Origin: Candidatus Opimibacter skivensis
Lineage (GTDB): Bacteria > Bacteroidota > Bacteroidia > Chitinophagales > Saprospiraceae
Length of the DNA: 64,000 bases
NCBI GenBank assembly: GCA_016721905.1
Contig: JADKHH010000029.1
Location: forward strand, 62,001-126,000
Direction: 5' to 3'
The notes below the pieces were generated by a model, which did not search any database, was not told where the DNA came from, and worked only from the letters and a program-made list of their open reading frames with translations. Each line of letters begins with the position of its first letter. Within the stretch, counting starts at the first letter, position 1. The position numbers and the translations under genes are program-made. Of the stretch, positions 18,462 through 27,858 are shown in pieces.

Positions 18462-19412
18462 TCACTTTTTCAAACCAATTTCTCTCAGCCGCTCATTCAA
18501 ATACTCCCCCGCCGTAATCGGCTCATAAGCCAATGGTCGCTCCGCAGTAACTGTTTCAGGAAGACAACTGAGGTCCATTTCACTCTTGGGATGCAGAAAG
18601 AAAGGAATTGATAGTCTTGGCCGGTGCCACTCCTCCCGGGGAGGATTGACGACACGGTGTGTAGTTGATTTTAGATAATTGTTGGTGAGGCGCTGGAGCA
18701 TATCGCCGACGTTGACGACGATTTCATCTTCACCGGGGACGATGTCGAGCCATTGGTTTTTGAGATCAAGAATCTGAAGGCCTCCTGCTGAAGCACCTAC
18801 TAAGAGTGTGATCAGGTTGATGTCTTCATGCTGCTCGGCACGAATAGCCGTCTTAGGTTCAGAGGTGATCGGCGGATAATGGATCGCGCGGAGGATGCTG
18901 TTGCCTTCATGGATTTTTTCATCAAAATATCCTTCGTCAAGCCCCAGATAGACAGCTATCGCATGCAGCAGTTCCCCGCCGGATGCTTCGAAGGCTTTGT
19001 ATAATTCAACACCGGTCCTGGTAAAGGCGGGTACCTCCGCCACCGTGATGTTATCCGGATATTCGGTTTTGAGGGGATGGCCTTCCGGCACGACCTGGCC
19101 GAGTTGGAAAAACTCCTTGAGGTCCCCGACATTGCTCTGCTTAGCATGCTCCTTGCCAAAGGAAGTATACCCCCGCTGTCCGGCGAGGCCCTTGACTTCG
19201 TATTTGCTCTTGATCTCCGTCGGCAGGGAAAAGAAGGCCTTTGCTTCCGCATAGTACCGGCTGACCAGTTCTTTCGGGATGCCGTGGTTGATCACCCCCA
19301 CAAATCCAAATTCCTGGAACGCATGCCCCAGTTCTGAAACGAAAGCTTTTTTTTCTGCTTCTGATCCTTCCTTTAATTTCAGGAGGTCGACTAAGGGGAT
19401 GGCTCTGGACAT
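18462..19412 (-). CDS. 2-oxoglutarate/Fe(II) dioxygenase, isopenicillin-N-synthase-like
   Basis: 316 residues. The N-terminal DIOX_N region (FVGVINHGIP) is followed by the Fe2OG core. Iron ligands are H and D in AEQHEDINLIT and the distal H in LKSTTHRVVN, with the 2-oxoglutarate-binding RxS in RPRLSIPFF. Members oxidise small organic substrates. The closest families include bacterial homologues of isopenicillin N synthase and of 2-oxoglutarate-consuming ethylene-forming enzymes, but the substrate is not deducible. Standalone gene on the minus strand, cytoplasmic. It ends 140 bases from the palindromic terminator. Confidence 0.9.
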   Translation of the reverse strand: MSRAIPLVDLLKLKEGSEAEKKAFVSELGHAFQEFGFVGVINHGIPKELVSRYYAEAKAFFSLPTEIKSKYEVKGLAGQRGYTSFGKEHAKQSNVGDLKEFFQLGQVVPEGHPLKTEYPDNITVAEVPAFTRTGVELYKAFEASGGELLHAIAVYLGLDEGYFDEKIHEGNSILRAIHYPPITSEPKTAIRAEQHEDINLITLLVGASAGGLQILDLKNQWLDIVPGEDEIVVNVGDMLQRLTNNYLKSTTHRVVNPPREEWHRPRLSIPFFLHPKSEMDLSCLPETVTAERPLAYEPITAGEYLNERLREIGLKK

Positions 19413-19523
19413 GATTGTAGTCTTTGATTTTGCTTGATGTTATTGACTTTGAAAATTACAATAATTGATCCAGTTTGAAGGACAGGAAACAGGAAATAGG
19501 AGATAGGAAGCAGGGGACTGGGT

Positions 19524-19640
19524 GCCGGGAGCCAGGAGGCTCCAGAGATTGATTTGACAATAGTCATTGAAATGTTTGCTTTATCAATACGCAGCCGGAG
19601 GCTACGTATATCGTATGTTTTTTTAAAAAAAACATACGAT
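19524..19640. repeat. Dispersed structured repeat, family 2, copy a (with terminator arm)
   Basis: The order is: hairpin GGAGCC/GGCTCC (19528-19543), AT-rich spacer, hairpin around GCAGCC-GGA-GGCTAC, and a terminal palindrome with arms ATCGTATG and CATACGAT around a T7A8 centre. Related copies are at 25607 and 42204. The terminal arms differ between copies but always pair. It lies downstream of the minus-strand gldB-like gene's stop side and may act as a terminator. Confidence 0.8.
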
Positions 19641-19698
19641 TAGATTTCTCTATGCCATTTGCTCTATGCGCCCTATGCCCTATGCACTCTGCTCTATG

Positions 19699-20772
19699 CT
19701 ATCTGGGAGGCCTATACCCACTCTCATCCAAAATCGCCTGCGCGTCTTTCAAGGCAAGTAGCTGGGGAAGCGTCGTAGCCGGATGCGTCTTCATGTACGA
19801 TCTGACGATCTGCCAGCCGAGCCAGGAGCCAGTATTGCCGGGAGCTTCTTCAGGCATGCCTGGCGAGCTGGGACTAGGACCGATGTACTTCTGGATTTTG
19901 TTGAGCGAGGTTTCATAGATCATGTTCTGGTTGGTAAAATGGTACCAGATGTTTTTTTCACCGGCTTTGACCCAATCCATTTTTACAGAAGAATAATCCA
20001 TGATCACCGTATCATCTGCCATCGGCATGAAGGACTCCAGGATATACAGTTTCTTGCCATTGTGGATCATGAGATCCAGCAACCGGTTACCCGGAGGAGG
20101 ACCGGCGATGTCATCGATCCATACCTCAAGGGCACGCTTGACGATGTGGTCTTTGTTGTACGAGCGCGTGAGGTAATCAGAGAATGCATTGTTGAGCCCG
20201 GTGTAGTCCCGATAGGGGAAGGTATCGCCCAGGAACATCTCGAGGCTGATCCCGATGCCATCACGAAGGCTGTCTTCGGCATAGACAAAAGGGAAATACC
20301 CGAAATCGGATATCGTCGTGTACACACGAGGCGTCTCTTTTTCGGGAAAATAGTATTTGGCATACTTAAAGGCAGAGGTCAGGTCTTCTTTTACTTTTTC
20401 GACCTCCGGAAAAATCGTCTGTACGGTGTCATACAACCATCGTGTCCGCGGATGCCGCACCCATTCACGGATAAACTGCATCCGGGCTTCCGGATCATCA
20501 CTCACCATCATATCTTCAGCTCCAGGCAGGACGTGGTTGAAGTAAACTTCCGAAAAGGCAGGATGCTCTTCCATCAGTTTCTGAACCCCGGCGGCATCAA
20601 TCATCGTATCGGCAAACAGGAGCTGCTCAAAGCGGGTCAGGTCAAGGTCAATCTTTATATCCGACACATCCGGTATATTTGTTTCTTTATCGGACGAACA
20701 TGCTGTAAAGAAGAGCGTGAATACCACCAGGGCCCCTAATCCTCTTCTTACACTGATCTGATCAAACTTCAT
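19699..20772 (-). CDS. gldB: Gliding-motility lipoprotein GldB-like
   Basis: 357 residues. A signal peptide with lipobox FFTACSS is followed by the GldB pattern: PDVSDIKIDLDLTRFEQ near the N-terminus and, near the C-terminus, MIYETSLNKIQKYIGPSPSS and GSWLGWQIVRSYM. GldB is known in Bacteroidota as a periplasmic-facing lipoprotein needed for gliding and associated with the T9SS machinery, though its biochemical role is unclear. It is divergent from a PorT-like gene, with 51 bases between the starts that must hold both promoters. Other gld genes are not in the window. Confidence 0.85.
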   Translation of the reverse strand: MKFDQISVRRGLGALVVFTLFFTACSSDKETNIPDVSDIKIDLDLTRFEQLLFADTMIDAAGVQKLMEEHPAFSEVYFNHVLPGAEDMMVSDDPEARMQFIREWVRHPRTRWLYDTVQTIFPEVEKVKEDLTSAFKYAKYYFPEKETPRVYTTISDFGYFPFVYAEDSLRDGIGISLEMFLGDTFPYRDYTGLNNAFSDYLTRSYNKDHIVKRALEVWIDDIAGPPPGNRLLDLMIHNGKKLYILESFMPMADDTVIMDYSSVKMDWVKAGEKNIWYHFTNQNMIYETSLNKIQKYIGPSPSSPGMPEEAPGNTGSWLGWQIVRSYMKTHPATTLPQLLALKDAQAILDESGYRPPR

Positions 20773-20823
20773 TTTAGTCTGGTGTATATTGGTTTAAAAT
20801 AAGCACAATGCGCTTTTAGAAAT

Positions 20824-21594
20824 ATGAAACGAACAGCAGCGAAGATATTGTGTATAATCCTAATGCAGGTTTGCCTCCATGCTCATCTCGCAGCCCAGGA
20901 CCGACCTTTCCGCATTGGATTCCAGGCCAGCCCTGTGTTTTCGGGGATGAGAAATAAAGATGACCTCATCGTCAAAAACGGCGGCAACCTGGGTCTCAAA
21001 CTCGGCGCGATCAGCGACATATACTTCAAAAACAACCTTTCGTTCACCCTGGGCCTCAATCTGGCCTTCCATGAAGGCGGGGAGTTTCTGTACGAAATCG
21101 GTGGCAATTACCTGCCGGATTCAGAGCTCAGTGACCCATTGCTTCAGACTGGTGACAAGCCACTCCCGGATGGAGTGAAGATCCGATACCAGCTTCAATA
21201 TCTCGAAGTGCCGGTCGGGCTGAAATTCAGGACCGAAGAAAAAGGCAACATCACCTATTTCTTCGAAGCCCCCATTTTGACCTTTTCTTTCCTCACCAGG
21301 GGCAGAGGGGATATCGAATCAGAGGACTTCCTGTACGAGCAGGAGAACATCTATAAAGACCTGATCGTAGCCAATATCTTCTTTGGCCTCGGTGCCGGGG
21401 TAGAATACGCTATCAGTAAAAACAACTCCCTGATCGGCGGCCTCTATTGGCAGCGCGGGCTCTTTGATGTTACCAAAGACAATGGGTGGAGAGCTATCCA
21501 CAATCCGGATATCATTCCCACTTATCTCAAACAGGAGGATGATTCACGTGCCACCGTCGGAAATCTCATTCTTTGCCTGGGCATATTGTTTTAG
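20824..21594 (+). CDS. porT: PorT-family outer-membrane protein
   Basis: 256 residues. Signal peptide to AHLAAQ, then an eight-strand-type barrel pattern (FRIGFQASPVFSGM, LQYLEVPVGLKFRT, FFGLGAGVEYAISKN) ending in LILCLGILF with a terminal aromatic. The LEVP-LK(L/F)RT motif is typical of PorT, a T9SS component. Its place opposite gldB supports a T9SS or gliding role. Members of the wider barrel family look similar, so the specific name is moderately sure. Confidence 0.75.
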   Translation: MKRTAAKILCIILMQVCLHAHLAAQDRPFRIGFQASPVFSGMRNKDDLIVKNGGNLGLKLGAISDIYFKNNLSFTLGLNLAFHEGGEFLYEIGGNYLPDSELSDPLLQTGDKPLPDGVKIRYQLQYLEVPVGLKFRTEEKGNITYFFEAPILTFSFLTRGRGDIESEDFLYEQENIYKDLIVANIFFGLGAGVEYAISKNNSLIGGLYWQRGLFDVTKDNGWRAIHNPDIIPTYLKQEDDSRATVGNLILCLGILF

Positions 21595-21673
21595 ACCTTA
21601 CCTTTCACATCTTGTATTGACGCACACCACTCTGTTATATTTTATTTGAGTTCAAATCTCTGAATTACCGATT

Positions 21674-22534
21674 ATGGAAAGTTTTGATGAAATGTTAGAT
21701 TCCTTTATCCGTCTCGGCCTGGCCGAAGATGTCGGTGAAGGTGATCATACCTCAATGGCCTGTATCAGGTCCACCCGCGTGAGTAAGGCCAAATTGCTCA
21801 TCAAGGATGATGGTATCATCAGCGGAGTGGATGTTGCTAAAAAGATTTTCAAGGAAGTAGCCGCCGCCGCAGATTTTGAGAAGCTCATCAGTGATGGTAG
21901 CGTTGTAAAACCAGGAGATGTTGCTTTCTATGTGACCTGCCCGACACGAGCCTTATTGATGGCCGAACGGCTTATGCTCAATACGATGCAACGCATGAGC
22001 GGAATTGCCACTGTAGCCTCTTTGTATATGCAGGAAGTAGAGGGCTTACCAGTGAAGATCCTGGACACCCGGAAGACCACACCTGGTATGCGTTTCCTCG
22101 AAAAACAAGCCGTGGTGCATGGTGGATGTCATAACTACCGCGCCGGCCTATATGACTGGATCATGATCAAGGACAATCATGTCGAAGCCTGCGGAGATAT
22201 CGCTCTCGCCATCGACCGGGTACATGAGTATCTCCAAAAGACCCAGAAAGATCTGTCGATCACGATCGAAGTCCGCAATCTGGTCGAACTCCAGAAAGTA
22301 CTCGATCACGGCGGCGTCACCCGCATCATGATGGACAATTTTGAAATCCCCATCCTCAAGGAAGCCGTCGCGATGGTAGGCAAGCGTTTTGAAACAGAAG
22401 CCTCCGGAGGTATTGATCTGCACAATGTCAGAGCGTATGCAGAGACCGGCGTAGATTATGTCTCCTCCGGTGCCTTGACGCATAGTGCGGGGACGATGGA
22501 TATGAGCCTGAAGATTATTTTTTCGGAAGGTTAG
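21674..22534 (+). CDS. nadC: Nicotinate-nucleotide pyrophosphorylase (carboxylating)
   Basis: 286 residues, the family length. NadC converts quinolinate and PRPP to nicotinate mononucleotide, CO2 and pyrophosphate in de novo NAD synthesis. Conserved segments: AEDVGEGDHTS at the N-terminus, LNTMQRMSGIAT, ILDTRKTTPGMR (substrate-binding Arg/Lys), HNYRAGLYDWIMIKDNH, EVRN, and IMMDNF, followed by EASGGID. Cytoplasmic. It lies 79 bases after porT and ends before a bidirectional terminator shared with the convergent protease gene. No other nad gene is adjacent. Confidence 0.96.
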   Translation: MESFDEMLDSFIRLGLAEDVGEGDHTSMACIRSTRVSKAKLLIKDDGIISGVDVAKKIFKEVAAAADFEKLISDGSVVKPGDVAFYVTCPTRALLMAERLMLNTMQRMSGIATVASLYMQEVEGLPVKILDTRKTTPGMRFLEKQAVVHGGCHNYRAGLYDWIMIKDNHVEACGDIALAIDRVHEYLQKTQKDLSITIEVRNLVELQKVLDHGGVTRIMMDNFEIPILKEAVAMVGKRFETEASGGIDLHNVRAYAETGVDYVSSGALTHSAGTMDMSLKIIFSEG

Positions 22535-22604
22535 AGGGGCTTATAAGCTTATAGGCTTATGAGCTTATAGGTTGATGAGTTGATTAGTTGATGGAGTTTA
22601 TTTA

Positions 22605-22637
22605 GGCCGTTGCCCTGGTGTCCCCACCAGCAACATA
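22605..22637 (-). repeat. Dispersed hairpin repeat, family 4, copy b (inverted)
   Basis: GGCCGTTGCCCTGGTG-TCCC-CACCAGCAAC is the reverse complement of the 7777-7806 copy. The loop differs slightly and the stem is kept. Confidence 0.7.
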
Positions 22638-22639
22638 GG

Positions 22640-22701
22640 GGTGGTTGATGGGTTGATGGGTTGATGGGTTGATGGGTTGATGGGTTGATGGGTTGATGGG
22701 G
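22640..22701 (+). repeat. TTGATGGG tandem repeat (about 7 units)
   Basis: Consecutive 8-bp units TTGATGGG, nearly perfect, directly after the family 4 repeat. Such simple repeats are prone to length change by slippage. Confidence 0.85.
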
Positions 22702-22738
22702 ATCGTCCGGACGAGGGCAATATATCCGGAGATTTAAA

Positions 22739-22780
22739 AAATAAAAAAGGTAATGGCGTAAGCCATTACCTTTTTTATTT
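22739..22780. terminator. Bidirectional terminator between nadC and the protease gene
   Basis: Perfect 19-bp stem with GTAA loop: the inner part is GGTAATGGC/GCCATTACC, and the outer AAATAAAAAA/TTTTTTATTT gives T-tails on both strands. The genes converge here. Confidence 0.9.
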
Positions 22781-22856
22781 CTCTGGAAGCTGGTAGCTCG
22801 AAGCTGGCAGCTAAAAAACTGATAGCTGATAGCTGACAGCTGTTAGCTGACAGCTG

Positions 22857-24986
22857 TTAGCTTTTGTGATTAAACGACATCAAATCCTTCATGATCAATA
22901 ATGTCTCTTCGAGATATATATCTTTCCCCATTGTCTCCAGCCATGCTTCATTGCGGCCGACCTTGGAGGAGTCTACCTGGATGGATTGCAGATCGATGGC
23001 CAGGTTTTCTGTTTTGAGTTTGTCTATTTTGCCAAAGGACTTTTTAAACTCCTTGGATTCTTCTTCTCTTGCTATATCAAGTGCGCGGAACTCATCGAGT
23101 TGCAGGGGAACCACACTTTCGTTGCGGATATCCTTGATACGAAGGGCATTGGTGATGACCTTTGAAAACTGAGGGGATGCCTTTATACGTGCATCACTCT
23201 TGGCCTTCAACTGATCCATCTTGTGGAGATCAACGATATCCTGACCAAACTGGACAGGCGCTATTTCTGTCCATTCCATCGGGTACTCCATTTCCTTTTC
23301 ACCGGAGTCAATGTACTGCTGGTTGTCTGGCAGGTTGATGTCTGGGGTTACGCCTTTCAATTGCGTAGAACCACCATTGACGCGATAGAATTTCTGGAGT
23401 GTGATCTTCACATCACCCAGTGGCTTGAACTCGTCAAAACCAGAGATAGTCTTATCAAGATCAAAAAAGCGTTGTACAGTACCTTTGCCAAAAGTAGAAC
23501 GGCTGCCGACGATCACACCACGACCATAGTCCTGAATAGCTGCAGCGAGAATTTCGGATGCACTTGCACTCTGCGTATTGACCATGACAACCAGCGGACC
23601 TGTGTAGACTACTTTTTCATCTTTGTCTTTCAGAACATAAGGTGCAGCATCTCTTCCTTTTACCTGCACGATAGGTCCGTCTTCAATAAAGAGGCCTGTC
23701 ATCTGAACCACATCATTGAGTGAACCGCCGCTATTGTTGCGAAGATCCAGGATGATACCCTTCACATTGGCCTGCATCAATTTCTTAACTTCGATCTCCA
23801 CATCTTCCGCGCAACTTCTGCCATTTGGATTTTCAAAGTCAGCATAGAATTTTGGCAAGGTGATATAACCTACATTGCCTACTTCTCCTTCGAGTTCGAG
23901 GATAGCAGATTTAGCAAAACCTTCATCAAGGATGACCTCATCTCTGAGGATCGTGATCTCACGAACTGATCCATCAGTCTTACGCACCGTCAGTGAGACT
24001 TTAGTTCCTTTAGGTCCTCTGACGAGCGTAACCACTTCGTCTACGAGCCAACCGGTTACATCAACAGGTTCTGTTTCGGTTTCCTGCTGCACTTTGAAGA
24101 TCTTATCATCAACCTCAAGTTCTTTTTGCTTCCATGCTGGTCCGCCCGGGATTACAGCGACTACCTTGGTAAAGTCACCGTCCATCTGGAGTCGTGCACC
24201 GATGCCTTCGAGACGACCTGACATATTGATGTCAAAGTCTTCTTTCTCCTTGGGGTTGAAATAATCGGAATGCGGATCATACACATTGGTGATACTATTG
24301 ACATACATTTCGAAACGGTCGGAACGGCGTACCTTGTCCATGCGCTCATACCACTCGTCAAATACTTCGAGTACATCTTTGCGGGCATCCGCTTCGAGTT
24401 CGGCTATAGATTTCTTTCCACCTTCAGGTACTTCCGTGGCGGTCTCCTGCTCTTTAATCTTGTCAGAAAGACGGGTCAGGGTTTCATACTTGAGGTATGA
24501 TCTCCAGAATTCCTTGAGTTCGGCATCATCCTTGGCATACGATCTTTTTTCGCCATCGGTTTCGATCGAATCCTTGATGGTGAAATCAAAGGGCCGGCTG
24601 AGCAGCTCCGGATACCACTTGCGGGTCTTTTCGATGCTGTTGTTGATCAGCTTGTAGGAGATCTCAAAAAACTTGAGATCCTCATTACGGATCTGGTCAT
24701 CGAGGCTGTCCTGGTAGTCATCGAGCAAGTCCAGGTCTTCCATGATAAGGAAGCGTTTCATGCCATCCAGGCGATCCATATAGGTGTCGTAGAGACGGTG
24801 TGAAAAATTGTCGTCGAGTGGGGGATTCTTAAAATGGACCTGCTGCATCATGGTGAGTACAGCTTTCAGGATCAGTTTTTCCTTGTCGCCATTGTTGTCC
24901 GGGCCTTTAAACGCAACAAATCCGGCATAGGCCATAATGCCGGTCACGGCAGCGATCATCCATATCCTCATGGTATTCTTTTTCAT
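22857..24986 (-). CDS. prc: Carboxy-terminal (tail-specific) processing protease, S41
   Basis: 709 residues. N-terminal membrane anchor or signal (IWMIAAVTGIMAYAGFVAF), a long N-terminal helical region, a PDZ domain (about 250-340, from SGRLEGIGARLQ), then the S41 peptidase fold with LDLRNNSGG, catalytic Ser in TQSASASEILAA and Lys in RSTFGKGTVQ, and a C-terminal DUF3340-like domain. It degrades or trims exported proteins from their C-termini in the periplasm. Length and order match Prc/Tsp rather than short CtpA forms. Monocistronic, facing nadC across a shared terminator. Confidence 0.93.
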   Translation of the reverse strand: MKKNTMRIWMIAAVTGIMAYAGFVAFKGPDNNGDKEKLILKAVLTMMQQVHFKNPPLDDNFSHRLYDTYMDRLDGMKRFLIMEDLDLLDDYQDSLDDQIRNEDLKFFEISYKLINNSIEKTRKWYPELLSRPFDFTIKDSIETDGEKRSYAKDDAELKEFWRSYLKYETLTRLSDKIKEQETATEVPEGGKKSIAELEADARKDVLEVFDEWYERMDKVRRSDRFEMYVNSITNVYDPHSDYFNPKEKEDFDINMSGRLEGIGARLQMDGDFTKVVAVIPGGPAWKQKELEVDDKIFKVQQETETEPVDVTGWLVDEVVTLVRGPKGTKVSLTVRKTDGSVREITILRDEVILDEGFAKSAILELEGEVGNVGYITLPKFYADFENPNGRSCAEDVEIEVKKLMQANVKGIILDLRNNSGGSLNDVVQMTGLFIEDGPIVQVKGRDAAPYVLKDKDEKVVYTGPLVVMVNTQSASASEILAAAIQDYGRGVIVGSRSTFGKGTVQRFFDLDKTISGFDEFKPLGDVKITLQKFYRVNGGSTQLKGVTPDINLPDNQQYIDSGEKEMEYPMEWTEIAPVQFGQDIVDLHKMDQLKAKSDARIKASPQFSKVITNALRIKDIRNESVVPLQLDEFRALDIAREEESKEFKKSFGKIDKLKTENLAIDLQSIQVDSSKVGRNEAWLETMGKDIYLEETLLIMKDLMSFNHKS

Positions 24987-25181
24987 TTAGAGTGGGTCGG
25001 GGACCCGGGTTTTTCAATTAGAGAGACAATTTACGTGCTTATAACAAAACGGATCCCCAAATCTTATACGATCGGAAGGTATTTAACGACACGATAACAT
25101 AAAATGTTTTCAATCTCCTGATGGCAACAGTCCATACCCGTAAGGCGTTATCTTTGGATTCAATCATCTAAATCATACATT

Positions 25182-25565
25182 TTGAACACACTACATTCAT
25201 TACACCCAGGCAGCAGCATCCTCCTGATGGCAGGTTTTTGCCTTATTTTATTGGTTTCCTGCAAAAAAGAAGATTCCCCCGATACCGTTGACTGCACGGG
25301 CCTGACCCCGACTTATACCTCTGACATCAAGACAATCCTCGATGCCTCCTGCGCCAAATCCGGTTGCCACGATGCCACCTCGATGGCCAATAATTATAAT
25401 CTGAGCACCTATGCTACTGCCAAACCGGTCAGCCAGAATAACCGGTTTTTAGGAGCTATCCAGCACAAAAGCGGGTTTAATGCAATGCCTCAGGATGCTC
25501 AGAAGCTGAGCCAGGACAAGATCGACTTGTTGACTTGCTGGGTGCAGAATGGCTCGCCAGAATAG
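25182..25565 (+). CDS. Lipoprotein with CX4CH heme-like motif
   Basis: 127 residues from a TTG at 25182 (no better in-frame ATG gives the signal peptide). The lipobox is LLVSCKK. The motif CAKSGCH at about residues 60-66 is a CX4CH rather than the usual CX2CH heme site, with the context DASCxxxGCHD common to small Bacteroidota cytochrome-like lipoproteins. A final Cys lies in LLTCWVQNG. It may carry c-type heme in the periplasm, but the four-residue spacing makes this unsure. Start-site confidence is moderate. Confidence 0.7.
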   Translation: MNTLHSLHPGSSILLMAGFCLILLVSCKKEDSPDTVDCTGLTPTYTSDIKTILDASCAKSGCHDATSMANNYNLSTYATAKPVSQNNRFLGAIQHKSGFNAMPQDAQKLSQDKIDLLTCWVQNGSPE

Positions 25566-25606
25566 GGCAAGGAGCAAGGGGCAAGGAGCAAGGAGAATGA
25601 GTTATG

Positions 25607-25717
25607 CCTGGAGCCAGGAGGCTCCAATAATTGATTTTACAATAGGCATTGATTTTATGCTCTTTCAATACGCAGCCAGAGGCTACGTATATCATTTGTT
25701 TTTTTAAAAACAAATGA
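25607..25717. repeat. Dispersed structured repeat, family 2, copy b
   Basis: Same order as 19524: GGAGCC/GGCTCC hairpin, spacer, GCAGCC-AGA-GGCTAC hairpin, and terminal palindrome, here with CATTTG/CAAATG arms. It lies 42 bases after the cytochrome-like gene and likely ends its transcript. Confidence 0.8.
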
Positions 25718-25757
25718 ATGATTGCTCCTTGCTCCCTGCCCCTTGCTCCTTGCTTTT

Positions 25758-25765
25758 TATCTTTG
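25758..25765 (+). promoter_or_regulatory. TAnnTTTG-type -7 box
   Basis: TATCTTTG lies 17 bases before the serine hydrolase ATG and fits the Bacteroidota -7 consensus exactly. Confidence 0.45.
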
Positions 25766-25781
25766 ATTTAAATCACACAAC

Positions 25782-27494
25782 ATGAAAATCATAAAGACCC
25801 TGTTTTTCCTTCTGCTGTGCACTGCTGCCTTCGCACAAAAAAAAGAGCTCCCTGAAGATGTAGTCGCTTCTATAAAATCCAGAATAGAATTTGGCCTGAT
25901 ACCCAGCATCGTCATTGGGGTCGTGGACAAGGATGGTATGCACTTTTATTCCTTTGGAACAAAAACGGTAGGTGGTGAGCCGGTGGATGAACATTCGATC
26001 TATGAGATCGGATCCATATCTAAAACATTTACAGCAACCCTGCTGGCCGACAACATTGTCAAAGGAAAGATGAAGGTGGACGATCCGATTTCAAAATATT
26101 TGCCTGCATCGGTCAAGGTGCCCACGTACAAGGGTGGAGGCCCCCCGATCACCCTTGGCAATCTTTCGGACCATACATCTTCGCTGCTACGCATGCCAAC
26201 GAATATGCCGGAAAGTGATCCCACAGATCCTGCTGCTGATTATACACCTGAGTTGATGTATGCATTCTTATCATCCTATGTGTTGCCACGTGAAGTGGGA
26301 TCTGAATATGAGTATTCCAATTTCGCAGTAGGGGTGCTCGGTCAGATTCAGGCACTGGCTGCGGGTACTTCCTATGAAGAAGCGCTCACCAGTGTTATTA
26401 CGTCTCCATTAAAAATGAAGGAGACCGCAATCACCTTGAGTCCTAAGATGAAAGAAAATCTTGCCGTCGGACATTCGATGGGGATGCCTGTCAATAACTG
26501 GGACCTCAACGCTATGCAAGGCGCTGGGGGAATCCGCAGCTCTGCCCATGATATGCTGTTATATCTGTCAGCCAATCTGGGATTGACCAAAAGCCAGTTG
26601 TCAAAAGCAATGGAACTAACTCATACACCAAGGCATGATAAAGCAGGCAGGCAGATAGGTCTTGGTTGGTTTATAGCAAAAGGAAGTCTTGGAGACATCT
26701 ATGCGCATGGCGGAGGCACTGGTGGATACATCACGTTTGCCGGATTCGTGAAAGAAACCGGAAGAGGAGTAGTCGTGCTCACCAACTCAGGTTCATCAAA
26801 TTCAGATGATATCGGTTTACATTTACTTGATCCGCAATCTCCGCTGCAGGAAGTAAAGCCGGATTATAGTTATGCCATCAGGCAGATGATTGATAAAGAT
26901 GGACCGGCAGGGCTAATGGAAAAATATAAAACGCTGAAAGCTGAAAATCCCGGGAAATATAACTTAGATGAAGACGCCATGAACACCTTAGGATACGCAT
27001 ACCTAAGACAGGAAAAAGTGGAAGCTGCCAAAGCTGTCTTCGGTATCAATGTCATGGAATTTCCAAATTCTTCAAATGCGTACGACAGTTATGGAGAAGC
27101 GTTGATGATCCAGGGACAAAAAGAAGAAGCAATTATGAATTACCAAAAATCACTGGAGCTCAATCCTGCTAATTTGAATGCAGTAGCCATGCTGGCTAAA
27201 ATGGGTGTTGAGGTCAAGCAAGAGGAAATAATTGTTGAAGAAGGTATGTTGCAGTCGTATACAGGTGTCTATGAATTGGCTCCCGGATTTACGATTACGG
27301 TCACGCGTGATGGAAGCCGGTTATTCGCACAAGCTACAGGTCAAGGGCAGTTTGAAATTTTCCCTAAATCAAATACGGAGTTCTATTTAAAGGCAGTGGA
27401 GGCGAAAGTTGTTTTTGCATCGGATGCAGAAGGTGTTATTAATATGACTTTGCTTCAGGGTGGAATGGTGATGCCGGGAAGGAGGGTTAAGTGA
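25782..27494 (+). CDS. Serine hydrolase, beta-lactamase/class C type, with TPR and C-terminal domain
   Basis: 570 residues. Signal peptide to AAFAQ. The class C/PBP-type active site shows SxxK as GSISKTF (about residue 78), YxN as YEYSNFAVG and HGG as YAHGGGTGG. After the catalytic domain a TPR-like stretch (SLELNPANLNAVAML) precedes a short C-terminal beta domain. Family members are periplasmic D-aminopeptidases, esterases or beta-lactamase-like enzymes. Substrate cannot be told. Standalone gene with its own promoter box. Confidence 0.88.
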   Translation: MKIIKTLFFLLLCTAAFAQKKELPEDVVASIKSRIEFGLIPSIVIGVVDKDGMHFYSFGTKTVGGEPVDEHSIYEIGSISKTFTATLLADNIVKGKMKVDDPISKYLPASVKVPTYKGGGPPITLGNLSDHTSSLLRMPTNMPESDPTDPAADYTPELMYAFLSSYVLPREVGSEYEYSNFAVGVLGQIQALAAGTSYEEALTSVITSPLKMKETAITLSPKMKENLAVGHSMGMPVNNWDLNAMQGAGGIRSSAHDMLLYLSANLGLTKSQLSKAMELTHTPRHDKAGRQIGLGWFIAKGSLGDIYAHGGGTGGYITFAGFVKETGRGVVVLTNSGSSNSDDIGLHLLDPQSPLQEVKPDYSYAIRQMIDKDGPAGLMEKYKTLKAENPGKYNLDEDAMNTLGYAYLRQEKVEAAKAVFGINVMEFPNSSNAYDSYGEALMIQGQKEEAIMNYQKSLELNPANLNAVAMLAKMGVEVKQEEIIVEEGMLQSYTGVYELAPGFTITVTRDGSRLFAQATGQGQFEIFPKSNTEFYLKAVEAKVVFASDAEGVINMTLLQGGMVMPGRRVK

Positions 27495-27858
27495 GCAGTT
27501 AGCAGTGAGCAGTTAGAAGTTTACATGAGCGCATAAACTGGCTCCCGAGCCAGAAATTGAATTGCCACGGCTTTCAAGCCGTGGACGCTCATGGGCAGAG
27601 TTAAGTGAGCAGTTGGCAGTTAACAGTCCTCAGTCTTCAGTCAGCAGTCAGTCTCTGCAGATAACAGGAAAAGCATGAATGGCTGAATGGCAGAACGGCG
27701 GAAGGACAAATTAGCTTTAGAGTAAACTGCAAAATTCAAAGAATGTTTCTCGTTAGCCCCGGGGTTGCGCAGCACACAGGGGAGAGCCCGCAGGGCGAAG
27801 GGGCCAAAAAGGCGAAAGAGGCCTTGCCTTATACCCTATGCTCTCTGCCCTATGCCTT
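27495..27858. other. Intergenic region with repeat family 1 and low-complexity phrases
   Basis: Contains family 1 copy c, GAGCAGTTAGCAGT phrases, and TATGC-type phrases just before the regulator's end. No gene is seen between the convergent serine hydrolase and LytTR regulator. Confidence 0.6.
27524..27593 (-). repeat. Dispersed structured repeat, family 1, copy c
   Basis: 70 bp, bounded by CATGAGCG and CGCTCATG. The first stem reads CCACGGCTT/AAGCCGTGG where other copies have CCACGACTT/AAGTCGTGG. This is a double change that keeps pairing. The second hairpin is CTGGCT/AGCCAG. Confidence 0.88.

Noticed and set aside
19783..20739. 318-codon plus-strand frame opposite gldB
   Set aside because: Antisense shadow with no homology features. 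The minus strand encodes a clear GldB-like lipoprotein.
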